Assembly (NCBI GenBank): GCA_023434015.1
Contig: JAEYTM010000209.1
Coordinates: 1 to 36,856 of the forward strand
Length of the DNA stretch: 36,856 bases
Direction: 5' to 3'
Source of the DNA: Pseudomonadota bacterium
GTDB taxonomy: Bacteria; Pseudomonadota; Alphaproteobacteria; Caulobacterales; Caulobacteraceae
Shown: positions 16,080 through 24,174 of the stretch, one piece after another
Layout: every line of letters begins with the position of its first letter
Numbering within the stretch: position 1 is the first letter of the stretch
The notes under the pieces: model-generated
Told to the model about the DNA's origin: nothing
Database searches by the model: none
What the model saw: the letters and a program-made list of their open reading frames with translations, nothing else
Position numbers and translations under genes: made by a program

Positions 16080-17243
16080 CTATCGGATCGCCTGGGCGTA
16101 GACCGCGAGGGCCTGGCGCAGGTCGGCGACCAGATCGTCCGGCGTCTCCAGCCCGACATGGAGACGGATCAGGGGGCCGCCGTAATCGCGGCGGAACCGG
16201 CGTCCGTGAAGCTGGCGGTCGCAGGAGATGGCCAGGCTCTCGAACCCGCCCCAGGAGAAACCAAGGCCGAACAGCTCCAGCGCGTTGAGGAAGGCGTTGA
16301 CGGCGATCTCCGGGCCGGGCTGCAGCGCGAATGTGAAAAGACCGCAAGCGCCGCTGTAGTCGCGCTTCCACAGCTCATGGCCTGGCGAGCCGGGCAGGGC
16401 GGGATGATAGATGGCGGCGACCTGAGGCTGTTCCTGCAGCCAGGCGGCGATGGCCAGGCCGGCCTCGCCCTGACGGGCCAGGCGGGTGGGCAGCGTCCTG
16501 AGACCGCGGAGCATCTGGTAGGCGTCGTCGCCGGACACCGATCCCCCAATGTGCAGAACGCCGTCGTTCAGGGCGCGGACCAGGGCGGGGTCGCGCGCCG
16601 CCGCCGAGCCCATGAACACGTCGGAGTGGCCGCCGACATATTTCGTCAGGGCCTGGACCGAGATGTCGACGCCATGTTCCAGCGGCTTGAACAGGTAGCC
16701 GGCCGCCCAGGTGTTGTCGGCGGCGGTGAGAATGCCGCGGGCCCGCGCCAGTTTGGCCACCGAGGCCAGGTCCTGCATCTCGAAGGTGAGCGATCCTGGC
16801 GCCTCCAGCAGGATCAGGCGCACCTGAGACGAGGCGCTGTCGACCAGGGCCTGCGGCGCCTGCGCCGGATCGAAATAGCTGACCGAAACACCGAAACGGC
16901 GGAGCACCTGATCGCAGAACCGCCGGGTCGGTTTGTAGATGGTGTCGGCCACCAGGACTTCGTCGCCGGCCTTCAGCACGGCGAGCAGCGCGCCGGTGAT
17001 CGCCGCGAGGCCCGACGAGTACAGGCAGACGCCCACGGCGCCCTCCATCGTCGCCAGTGCATCGCTCAGCGCGGCCTGGGCGGAAAGACCCTGGCGGCCG
17101 TAGGTGACGTGGTTCTCGTCGTCGTAGAGCGCGGCCGCGTCGGGCAGCAGGACGGTGGAGCCCTTCTGAATCGGCGGCCCGACGGTCCTGGCCAGGGTGT
17201 CTGGAGCCGCACCGGCGCGGATCAGGCGGGTTTCTTCGGTCAT
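16080..17243 (-). CDS. metC: Cystathionine beta-lyase-like PLP enzyme (Cys/Met metabolism family)
   Basis: The 387-residue fold-type I enzyme belongs to the Cys/Met metabolism PLP family. It shows YGRQGLSAQAALSDALATMEGA, SSGLAAITGALLAVLKAGDEVL, ADNTWAAGYLFKPLEHGVDI and the PLP lysine Lys201 in SVQALTKYVGGHSD. The pattern TYGRQG and the C-terminal SWGGFESLAI favour cystathionine beta-lyase, which makes homocysteine for methionine synthesis, over gamma-synthase. Related C-S lyases cannot be excluded. It is divergent from the amino-acid-binding lipoprotein gene (83 bases between starts) and may be first in an operon with the SDR and kinase genes. Confidence 0.87.
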   Translation of the reverse strand: MTEETRLIRAGAAPDTLARTVGPPIQKGSTVLLPDAAALYDDENHVTYGRQGLSAQAALSDALATMEGAVGVCLYSSGLAAITGALLAVLKAGDEVLVADTIYKPTRRFCDQVLRRFGVSVSYFDPAQAPQALVDSASSQVRLILLEAPGSLTFEMQDLASVAKLARARGILTAADNTWAAGYLFKPLEHGVDISVQALTKYVGGHSDVFMGSAAARDPALVRALNDGVLHIGGSVSGDDAYQMLRGLRTLPTRLARQGEAGLAIAAWLQEQPQVAAIYHPALPGSPGHELWKRDYSGACGLFTFALQPGPEIAVNAFLNALELFGLGFSWGGFESLAISCDRQLHGRRFRRDYGGPLIRLHVGLETPDDLVADLRQALAVYAQAIR

Positions 17244-17326
17244 GCGGGCTTGCGGGCCTGAGCGGGGGTGGGCGAAAGTGCCGCGCGCACTTAGGGGCTT
17301 AGCGTTTCCCCGATCAAGGAGCAGGA

Positions 17327-18433
17327 ATGATCAGGCGCCTGGCGGCGATGACGACGGCGATCCTCGGCCTGGCGCTTGCGGCCTGCCAGCCGCGGCCGGA
17401 CGAAGCGCCCGCTTCACCCCCGCCGCCGAAGACGGCGCCCCTGCCGGCTGGCTCGATCTACCAGCCCGCGGTCAGTCCCACGCTCGCGGCCGTGCGGCGC
17501 CGGGGCTACGTCGCCTGTGGAATTCATCCCGGCCTTCCGGGGTTCGCCCTCAAGGACGTGCGCGGGGCGTGGCGGGGATTCGACGTCGATGTCTGCCGGG
17601 CGATCGCCGCCGCGACCCTGGGCGACGCCAACAAGGTGCGGTTCACGCCGATCTCGGCCCAGGACCGTTTCGGCGCGCTCCAGAAGGGCCAGATCGACGT
17701 CCTGTCGCGCAACACCTCCTGGACGTTCGCGCGCGATGCGGGGCTTGGCCTGTCCTTCACCGCGGTGACCTACTACGACGGCCAGGGGTTTCTGGCCCCG
17801 AGGGCGCTCGGCCTGACCAGCGCGGAGGAACTGTCGGGCGCGCGCATATGCCTCCTGCGCGGGACGGTCAGCGAAGCCAACCTGGCCGACTATTTCAACG
17901 CCCGCGGGGTGCGTTATCAGCCCGTGTTCGTCGCCTCGGAGGAGGAGGAACGTCGGGTCTATCAGGATGGAGGCTGCGATGCGGTCACCGCCGACATCTC
18001 CGCGCTCGCCGCTACCCGCTCGGTGCTGAACAGCCCCAACGCGCATGTGATCCTGCCGAACGTGATCTCCAAGGAGCCGCTCGGGCCCGTGGTGCGGCAG
18101 GATGATCCAGTATGGACCGACATCGTCCGCTGGACGGTCCACGCCCTGGTCCTCGGCGAAGAACTCGGCCTCACGTCGAAGACCGTCGAACAGGCGCGCG
18201 AGACGGCCTCGGACCCGGAAACCCGTCGCCTGCTGGGCGTGGAGGACGATCTGGGGCCTTTGCTGGGCCTGTCCCGTGATTGGGCCTATCAGGTGATCCT
18301 GCAGGTCGGCGCCTATCACGAGGTTTTCCGCCGTGATGTGGGGGCGGATTCGCCGCTCAACCTGGATCGCGGCCTCAACGCGCTCTGGACTGCCCCGAAG
18401 CCCGGCCTGATGTATGCGCCGCCGATGCGTTGA
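17327..18433 (+). CDS. Orphan amino-acid ABC transporter substrate-binding lipoprotein
   Basis: This 368-residue protein resembles AapJ/BztA-type general amino-acid binding proteins. Its N-terminus is a lipoprotein signal with lipobox ALAAC and Cys20, followed by a Pro-rich spacer (EAPASPPPPKTAP). The binding domain starts with LAAVRRRGYVACGIHPGLPGFALKD, then WRGFDVDVCRAIAAATLGDANKVRF, RFGALQKGQIDVLSRNTSWTF and QDGGCDAVTADISALAA. AAGGAGCAGGA precedes the ATG. No permease or ATPase gene is nearby, so either it serves a transporter encoded elsewhere or it has a sensing role. Lipid anchoring is unusual for a Gram-negative AapJ-like protein, which is normally soluble in the periplasm. Confidence 0.87.
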   Translation: MIRRLAAMTTAILGLALAACQPRPDEAPASPPPPKTAPLPAGSIYQPAVSPTLAAVRRRGYVACGIHPGLPGFALKDVRGAWRGFDVDVCRAIAAATLGDANKVRFTPISAQDRFGALQKGQIDVLSRNTSWTFARDAGLGLSFTAVTYYDGQGFLAPRALGLTSAEELSGARICLLRGTVSEANLADYFNARGVRYQPVFVASEEEERRVYQDGGCDAVTADISALAATRSVLNSPNAHVILPNVISKEPLGPVVRQDDPVWTDIVRWTVHALVLGEELGLTSKTVEQARETASDPETRRLLGVEDDLGPLLGLSRDWAYQVILQVGAYHEVFRRDVGADSPLNLDRGLNALWTAPKPGLMYAPPMR

Positions 18434-18436
18434 GCG

Positions 18437-18928
18437 TCAGAGATCGAGCAGCATCGCGCAGCGCTCCTTCAGCCCGCGCGCCGCCTCGTCGGCCAGCGCC
18501 GACTCGATGTCGGGTGGGGCGGGGCTCCAGACGCTGAATCCGAGCGAGGCGTAAAAGGGTGCGTTGAACGGTACGTTCCGGAAGGTGGTGAGGCTGATCC
18601 GGGCGAAGCCCGCCGCCCGTGCCTCGACGATCACCCTCTCCAGCATGCGGCGGCCAATGCCGCGGCCCTGGTGTTCCTGCGCCACCGCGAACTCGTCGAT
18701 ATGCAGGCGCTCGCTCCGGGCGGTGGCGGCCAGGAAGGCCTGGATCCCTTCGACTGAGGCCGCGACCCACAGCGTGCCGGCAGCCTGGCGGGCGGACCAA
18801 GCCGCGGCCGGCGCGAATTCTTCGAATACGCGCTCCGGCACGTCCAGGCCGCGAAACGCCCGGGCCGCTGACAGTTCGACCGCCGGAAGCGCGGCGAGGT
18901 CCTCGGGCCGGGCCGCGCGGATCTCCAT
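18437..18928 (-). CDS. GNAT-family N-acetyltransferase
   Basis: This 163-residue GNAT enzyme transfers an acetyl group from acetyl-CoA. The acetyl-CoA loop HQGRGIGRRML lies near residues 88-98, with a preceding strand LHIDEFAVAQE and a following AGFARISLTTFRNVPFNAPFYASLGF. The acceptor is unknown. It is last in the likely operon cfa-cysteine synthase-sulfurtransferase-GNAT, starting three bases after the sulfurtransferase stop. Its own stop is three bases from that of the convergent binding-protein gene. Confidence 0.87.
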   Translation of the reverse strand: MEIRAARPEDLAALPAVELSAARAFRGLDVPERVFEEFAPAAAWSARQAAGTLWVAASVEGIQAFLAATARSERLHIDEFAVAQEHQGRGIGRRMLERVIVEARAAGFARISLTTFRNVPFNAPFYASLGFSVWSPAPPDIESALADEAARGLKERCAMLLDL

Positions 18929-18931
18929 GGG

Positions 18932-19774
18932 TCAGGCGCCCGCGACAACCGGGGTGTCGTCGCGCGCGGCCCATTCGGCCCAGGAGCCGTCGTAGACCGG
19001 CACGTCCTGCCTGCCGAGACGAGCCAGGGCGAGGGCCAGCACGGCGGCGCTGACGCCCGATCCACATGTGGCGACAATCGGCGCGGCAATATCCACGCCT
19101 GCCCCCCGGAAGGCGGCCCGCAGGTCGTCTGCTTCCTTCAGCGTGCCGTCGGCGGCGACGAGCGCGTTCCAGGGAAGATTGCAGGCGCCGGGCATGTGGC
19201 CCGGCCGCAGACCGGCGCGGGGCTCTGGCGCCTCGCCCAGGAAACGGGGGCGGGAGCGGGCGTCGACCAGTTGCGCCTCGCGGCGTTCCAGCAGGTCGCG
19301 CACGGCGTCGAGATCGCGAACCAGGGTCGGGTCGAAGACGGACTCCAGGCTGGTCGAGGGCGGGTTGACCACCTCGCCATCCAAAGGGCGGCCCTCCGCG
19401 CGCCATTTGGGCAGACCCCCGTCCAGGACAAACACCTGCGCAAAGTCCATGACGCGCAGCATCCACCAGGCGCGCGGCGCCGAGAATATGCCGTGGGCGT
19501 CGTAGACCACGACCGTCGCCTCGCGCCGCAGGCCCAGGCGACTGGCGGCCTGGGCGAAGGCGGCCGGCTTGGGCAGCATGTGCGGCAGGTCGGTATCGTG
19601 ATCGGCGATGGCGTCAATGTCGAAGAAGACTGCGCCGGGAATATGGGCCTGGGCATGCTCCTGGCGACCGCTGCGCGTCTCGCCCGGCATGAACCAGGTG
19701 GCGTCGACCACCTGAACGTCTGGGGCGCCCAGGCGCTCCGCCAGCCAGACCGTCGAGACCAGCGGATCGGCCAT
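18932..19774 (-). CDS. sseA: 3-mercaptopyruvate sulfurtransferase / thiosulfate sulfurtransferase
   Basis: The 280-residue protein has two rhodanese domains. The N-terminal one (about 5-135) includes HIPGAVFFDID and VVVYDAHGIFSAPRAWWMLR. The C-terminal one (about 150-278) has the active-site Cys237 in CGSGVS, close to the CGSGVT signature of mercaptopyruvate sulfurtransferases, so I favour that substrate. The start ATG 19774 overlaps the stop of cysteine synthase (ATGA), and the frame open further upstream belongs inside that gene. The neighbour supports a role in cysteine breakdown or persulfide formation. Confidence 0.88.
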   Translation of the reverse strand: MADPLVSTVWLAERLGAPDVQVVDATWFMPGETRSGRQEHAQAHIPGAVFFDIDAIADHDTDLPHMLPKPAAFAQAASRLGLRREATVVVYDAHGIFSAPRAWWMLRVMDFAQVFVLDGGLPKWRAEGRPLDGEVVNPPSTSLESVFDPTLVRDLDAVRDLLERREAQLVDARSRPRFLGEAPEPRAGLRPGHMPGACNLPWNALVAADGTLKEADDLRAAFRGAGVDIAAPIVATCGSGVSAAVLALALARLGRQDVPVYDGSWAEWAARDDTPVVAGA

Positions 19775-20772
19775 CAGAGCCAGCCGGGCTTGGGCAGGCC
19801 GCGTTCCTCCAGGAAGGCGGGGTTGTAGATCTTCGACTGGTACCGCTGGCCGTGGTCGCAAAGGATGGTCACGATCGTATGGCCGGGACCCAGGTCGCGG
19901 GCCATCCGGATGGCGCCGGCGACGTTGACGCCGGTGGACCCGCCCATCACCAGGCCCTCGTGCTCGACGAGGTCGTAGATCGCCAGCAGCATCTCCTCGT
20001 CGGAGATCCGGTAGGCGCGGTCGATCTTCAGGCCCTCGAGGTTGGCGGTGACACGGCCCTGGCCGATGCCTTCGCTGATCGAGGTCCCCTCCGATTTCAG
20101 CTCGCCGTCGGTGTAGTAGCTGTACAGCGCCGCCCCGTGCGGGTCAGCGAGGCCGATGGCGACGTCCGGCTTGCGCGCGCGCAGGGCCTCGGCGACCCCG
20201 GCCAGCGTACCGCCCGACCCCACGGCGCAGATGAAGCCGTCGACGCGGCCGTCGGTCTGGGCCCAGATTTCCGGGCCGGTGCCCAGCACGTGGGCCTCCC
20301 GGTTGGCGACGTTGTCGAACTGGTTGGCCCAGACGGCGCCGGCCGGCTCGCTCGCGTCAAGTTCCTCCGCCAAGCGACCGGAATATTTCACATAGTTCAT
20401 CGGATTGGCGTAGGGGACCGCATCCACCTCGACCAGTTCCGCGCCGTATAGCCGGATGGCGTCCTTCTTCTCCTGGCTCTGGGTCCTGGGGATGACGATG
20501 GTCGCCCGGTAGCCCAGGGCCTTGCCGACCATGGCCAGGCCGATGCCGGTGTTGCCGGCGGTGCCCTCGACGATCCGGCCGCCCGGCCGCAGCCGCCCGC
20601 TGCGCTCGGCGTCGCGGATGATTTGGAGCGCCGCCCGGTCCTTCACCGACTGGCCCGGGTTCATGAACTCGGCCTTGGCGAGGATTTCGCAGCCGGTGAG
20701 CTCGCTGGCGCGGTTGAGGCGGATCAGCGGCGTGTTTCCGATGGCGTCCAGGACGCTTCTGGCGATGGTCAT
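19774..20772 (-). CDS. cysK: Cysteine synthase (O-acetylserine sulfhydrylase family)
   Basis: This fold-type II PLP enzyme makes cysteine from O-acetylserine and sulfide. The 332 residues show IGNTPLIRLN (11-20), PLP Lys44 in NPGQSVKDRA, the substrate loop TAGNTG (71-76), and the phosphate-binding GSGGT (185-189). The usual loop is TSGNTG preceded by EP. Here it reads EGTAGNTG, a variant also recalled from other alphaproteobacterial copies. The length is slightly above the roughly 310-residue norm because of a C-terminal tail (YQSKIYNPAFLEERGLPKPGWL). It lies 43 bases after cfa and is coupled to sseA. A cystathionine beta-synthase-like activity cannot be excluded. Confidence 0.87.
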   Translation of the reverse strand: MTIARSVLDAIGNTPLIRLNRASELTGCEILAKAEFMNPGQSVKDRAALQIIRDAERSGRLRPGGRIVEGTAGNTGIGLAMVGKALGYRATIVIPRTQSQEKKDAIRLYGAELVEVDAVPYANPMNYVKYSGRLAEELDASEPAGAVWANQFDNVANREAHVLGTGPEIWAQTDGRVDGFICAVGSGGTLAGVAEALRARKPDVAIGLADPHGAALYSYYTDGELKSEGTSISEGIGQGRVTANLEGLKIDRAYRISDEEMLLAIYDLVEHEGLVMGGSTGVNVAGAIRMARDLGPGHTIVTILCDHGQRYQSKIYNPAFLEERGLPKPGWL

Positions 20773-20815
20773 GGACCGCTACTTAAGGGCCTCGCGCGAT
20801 GAGGAACAGGGGCGA

Positions 20816-22072
20816 TCAGGCTTTCGCGAGGCTGAGCTGCACGACGTTGGTCCGTTCGGTACGGAAGCCGGCCTCGCAATAGCTCAGGTAGAAGCGCCAC
20901 AGCCGGCGGAACCGCTCGTCGAAGCCGAGCTGGCGGATATCCTCCCAGGCGTCCTCGAACCGGGCCGCCCATTCGGCCAGGGTGTCGGCGTAGTCGCGTG
21001 CGAAACGAGTGACGCCGGTCCAGGCCAGGCCGGCGCGGTCGGTCTCGGCCCTGAGCCGCGTCTCCGAGGGCAGCATGCCGCCCGGAAAGACGTACTGCTG
21101 GATGAAGTCGGCGCGGCGGCGGTAGTCGTCGAACAGCTCGTCGCGGATGGTGATGATCTGCAGGCCGGCGCGGCCGTCCGGCGCAAGCCGATCGGCGATG
21201 CGCTCGAAGTAGACCGGCCAGTAGCGTTCGCCCACCGCCTCGAACATCTCGATGGAGGCGATGCGGTCAAAGCGCCCCTCGACGTCGCGATAGTCCACCA
21301 GCCGGATCTCGGCCCGTTCGGCCAGGCCGCGTTCGAACATCCGACGCCGCGCAAAATCGTATTGTTCGCGGGAGATGGTGATGCCGGTGACGCGGGCGCC
21401 GATGTCCCGTGCCGCATATTCGGCGAAGCCGCCCCAGCCGCAGCCGATCTCGAGGACATGCTGGTCGGGGCCCAGGCCCATGCCCTGCGCCAGGCTGCGG
21501 TATTTGTTCCGCTGCGCCTCGGCGAGCGGCTGTCCCGGACGCTCATAGCGCGCCGAGGAATAGGTCATCGTCGGGTCCAGCCAGCGGGAATAGAAGGCGT
21601 TGCCGAGGTCGTAGTGGGCGTGGATGTTCCGACGGGCCCCGCCGCGGCTGTTGCCGCGCAGGGCGTGGCGGAGGCGGTGAATCAGCCGCAACAGCGGGTT
21701 GCCCTGGGTCACGCGGTTGAGCAGGTCGAAGTTGAGGGCGATCACCGTCAGCAGGGCCGACAGGTCCGGCGAGCGCCACTCGCCGGCCATGAAGCCCTCG
21801 GCGAAGCCGATGTCGCCGCCCGCCAGCACCCGGCGCATGAAGCGGTAGTCGCTGACCACCAGCCGCGCCTTTGGCCCCGGCCGCTGCCCCCGCAGATGCA
21901 GTTCGCCGCCGCTGGGGGTGACGAAGGTCAGCGAGCCGATCATCCAGTTTCGCGCCATGGCCCGCAGGGCGGCGCGGAAGGCCGCTGGCGCGCCGGCGAG
22001 TTCCGGCAGCCTGCGGAACGCCCGGGCGTCCGCGGCGACCGCCGTCAGCGAGGTCTCGTGGACTGCGCTCAT
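20816..22072 (-). CDS. cfa: Cyclopropane-fatty-acyl-phospholipid synthase
   Basis: The enzyme adds a methylene group from S-adenosylmethionine to unsaturated acyl chains of membrane phospholipids. The 418-residue protein has an N-terminal lipid-binding part, then the family block NIHAHYDLGNAFYSRWLDPTMTYSSA (149-174) and the SAM motif VLEIGCGWGG (206-215). ITISREQYDF, DYRDVEGRFDRIASIEMFEAVG and FIQQYVFPGGMLPS follow. The length is typical. It is the first gene of the run cfa, cysteine synthase, sulfurtransferase, GNAT. The 170-base gap to kdsA holds divergent control regions for both. Confidence 0.92.
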   Translation of the reverse strand: MSAVHETSLTAVAADARAFRRLPELAGAPAAFRAALRAMARNWMIGSLTFVTPSGGELHLRGQRPGPKARLVVSDYRFMRRVLAGGDIGFAEGFMAGEWRSPDLSALLTVIALNFDLLNRVTQGNPLLRLIHRLRHALRGNSRGGARRNIHAHYDLGNAFYSRWLDPTMTYSSARYERPGQPLAEAQRNKYRSLAQGMGLGPDQHVLEIGCGWGGFAEYAARDIGARVTGITISREQYDFARRRMFERGLAERAEIRLVDYRDVEGRFDRIASIEMFEAVGERYWPVYFERIADRLAPDGRAGLQIITIRDELFDDYRRRADFIQQYVFPGGMLPSETRLRAETDRAGLAWTGVTRFARDYADTLAEWAARFEDAWEDIRQLGFDERFRRLWRFYLSYCEAGFRTERTNVVQLSLAKA

Positions 22073-22242
22073 GTCGCGCCCTTTCGGAACGAGAGGAAAA
22101 GCCTAACATCGATCCGCGGGACTGAGAGCGGAATCTCGAGGTTGAATACGCCGGGCGCGCCCGGCCGGATCAGCATTTGAGCTTGTGAAGCAGCCCGGCG
22201 CGCGCCACTTAGCCGGCACTTCTCCGACCTTGAGGGAGCGCC

Positions 22243-23094
22243 ATGGCGGTCTTGAAGCTGGAACGCTGGAACCTCGCCATCGGCGAAGGTCAGCCGCTGA
22301 TGGTCATCGCCGGCCTGAATGTGCTCGAGGATCTCGACCTCGCCCTTTCGGTGGCGGAACAGCTGAAGGCGGCGACCGAAGCGCTCGGCCTGCCGTTCGT
22401 GTTCAAGGCCAGCTTCGACAAGGCGAACCGTTCATCCTTGAAGAGCTACCGCGGCCCGGGCCTGGAGGCCGGCCTGCGCATGCTGGCCGAGGTGAAGGCG
22501 CAGGTCGGGGTGCCGATCGCCACCGACATCCATGAGGTCGAGCAGGCCGCGCCGGTCGCCGGCGTCGCCGACATCGTACAGATTCCCGCCTTCCTCTGCC
22601 GCCAGACCGACCTGGTGACCGCGGCGGCCAGGGCCACCCACGCCGCCGGCGGCTGGCTGCATGTGAAGAAGGGTCAGTTCCTGGCCCCGTGGGACTGTCG
22701 GAACATCGTCTCCAAGGTGAAGGAGGCCGCCGACGGTGCCGACCTCACCATACTGTGCGAGCGCGGCAATTCATTTGGCTACAACAACCTGATCGTCGAC
22801 ATGCTCGGCATCGGCGAGATGAAGAAGCTCGGCGTGCCGGTGACCATCGACGCCACCCATGCGGTCCAGCTTCCCGGCGCGGACCCGCGCACCGGCGGCG
22901 CGTCCACGGGCGGGCGGCGTGACGGCGTGGCGGTGATCGCACGAGCGGCGGTGGCCGCCGGCGCGGACGGCGTCTTCCTGGAGTTCCATCCGGCGCCGGA
23001 CGAGGCGCTCTGCGATCCGTTGAGTTGCCTCCCACTGGACGGCGCCGGCGACCTGCTCAGGACCCTCAAGGCCGTGCACGGCGCGATCCGGTAG
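22243..23094 (+). CDS. kdsA: 3-deoxy-D-manno-octulosonate 8-phosphate synthase, probably metal-independent type
   Basis: KdsA condenses arabinose-5-phosphate with phosphoenolpyruvate, starting Kdo synthesis for LPS. The 283 residues contain KASFDKANRSSLKSYRGPGLE (55-75), DIHEVEQ, QIPAFLCRQTDLV, VKKGQFLAPWDC, CERGNSFGYNNLIVDMLG and DATHAVQ. The site that is Cys in metal-dependent enzymes is Asn26 here (AGLNVLE), as in the E. coli enzyme. The start ATG 22243 has GAGGGAG just upstream. It opens a five-gene run for LPS inner-core precursors. The TPR/glycosyltransferase-like gene follows after four bases. Confidence 0.94.
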   Translation: MAVLKLERWNLAIGEGQPLMVIAGLNVLEDLDLALSVAEQLKAATEALGLPFVFKASFDKANRSSLKSYRGPGLEAGLRMLAEVKAQVGVPIATDIHEVEQAAPVAGVADIVQIPAFLCRQTDLVTAAARATHAAGGWLHVKKGQFLAPWDCRNIVSKVKEAADGADLTILCERGNSFGYNNLIVDMLGIGEMKKLGVPVTIDATHAVQLPGADPRTGGASTGGRRDGVAVIARAAVAAGADGVFLEFHPAPDEALCDPLSCLPLDGAGDLLRTLKAVHGAIR

Positions 23095-23098
23095 TCCG

Positions 23099-24142
23099 AT
23101 GTCCATCGACGCCCTGTTCCGGCAAGCCAACGCCCTGCAGGCCGCGGGCGACTTCGCCGGAGCCGAACGGCGATACCGCGCGCTTGTCCGCCTCAAACCG
23201 CTCTGGGCGCACCACAACCTGGGAGTCGTCTATCTGAAGACGGGCCGCTTCCAGCAGGCGGAGCAGGAATTCCGCGCCGCCCTCGCCATCGATCCGGCCG
23301 CGCCCGGTCCGCGCCACAGTCTCGGCATGCTGCTGCTCGGCGGCGGCCGGTTTGAAGAGGGCTGGCGTGAGTACGAGGCCCGGCGGCGGGTTCCGGGGCT
23401 GACGATCCCAAGGCCGCAGGTCGCCTGTCCGGAATGGGAGGGCGAAGACCTCGCGGGCAGGCGCCTGCTGGTAATCTGGGAACAGGGGCTGGGTGACCAG
23501 ATTCAGTTCGCCCGGTTCCTGCCGATCCTGGCCGGGCGGGGGGTGAAGGTCACCTTCGTATGCCAGGCGTCGCTGATCCCGCTGTTCGAAGGAATGCCGG
23601 TGGATTTTCTGCCCGCCGGCTCCGACGTTCCGGCGGCTGACGCCTGGACCTTGCTCTGCTCGATCCCCCTGCGCCTCGGCATGACCCTGGAGACCATCCC
23701 GGTTCAATCCGGCCTGCCGCCGCGGCCGACCACGGGGGGCGGCGGCGTCGGGATTGTCGCGCGAGGATCGCAGACCCATACGAATGACCGGTTCCGCTCC
23801 CTGAAGGGCGAGGCGGAGAAGAGGCTTGTGGCGCTGGGGCGGGACCTGTCGCCTGAGGCGACAGGCGCGAAGAACTTCCGCGACACCGCCGAGATCGTCG
23901 CGGGCCTGGACCTGGTGATCAGCGTCGATACGGCCATCGCCCATCTCGCGGCGTCGATGGGCAAGCCGACCTGGATACTGCTTCCCTTCGTCGAAACCGA
24001 CTGGCGCTGGCTCAGGGAGCGCGCCGAGTCCCCCTGGTATCCCTCGGCGAAACTCTATCGTCAGGGCGCCGCCGGGGGCTGGGGCGCCGTTCTGGATCGG
24101 GTGGAGGCCGACCTCGCGGCCGGTCAGGCGTCCCAGGCTTGA
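23099..24142 (+). CDS. TPR protein with glycosyltransferase-like C-terminal domain
   Basis: The 347-residue protein begins with two or three TPR-like helical repeats (about residues 1-100: ALFRQANALQAAGDFAGAERRYRALVRLKP, then LGVVYLKTGRFQQAEQEFRAALAIDP and LGMLLLGGGRFEEGWREYEAR). The C-terminal half contains LLVIWEQGLGDQIQFARFLP and, at about 271-297, DLVISVDTAIAHLAASMGKPTWILLP. Both are seen in GT9 heptosyltransferase-like and TPR-linked glycosyltransferases. Its place between kdsA (four bases) and hldE (32 bases) suggests a sugar-transfer job in LPS or another envelope glycan, but donor and acceptor are unknown. No membrane segment is seen. Confidence 0.77.
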   Translation: MSIDALFRQANALQAAGDFAGAERRYRALVRLKPLWAHHNLGVVYLKTGRFQQAEQEFRAALAIDPAAPGPRHSLGMLLLGGGRFEEGWREYEARRRVPGLTIPRPQVACPEWEGEDLAGRRLLVIWEQGLGDQIQFARFLPILAGRGVKVTFVCQASLIPLFEGMPVDFLPAGSDVPAADAWTLLCSIPLRLGMTLETIPVQSGLPPRPTTGGGGVGIVARGSQTHTNDRFRSLKGEAEKRLVALGRDLSPEATGAKNFRDTAEIVAGLDLVISVDTAIAHLAASMGKPTWILLPFVETDWRWLRERAESPWYPSAKLYRQGAAGGWGAVLDRVEADLAAGQASQA

Positions 24143-24174
24143 CCGGCGTCGCCCCGCGCCGCACACGCTAGCCC

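Noticed and set aside
22151..22164. Palindrome CCGGGCGCGCCCGG between cfa and kdsA
   Set aside because: Pure GC self-complementary runs are common by chance at this base composition. No -35/-10 or partner site fixes a role.
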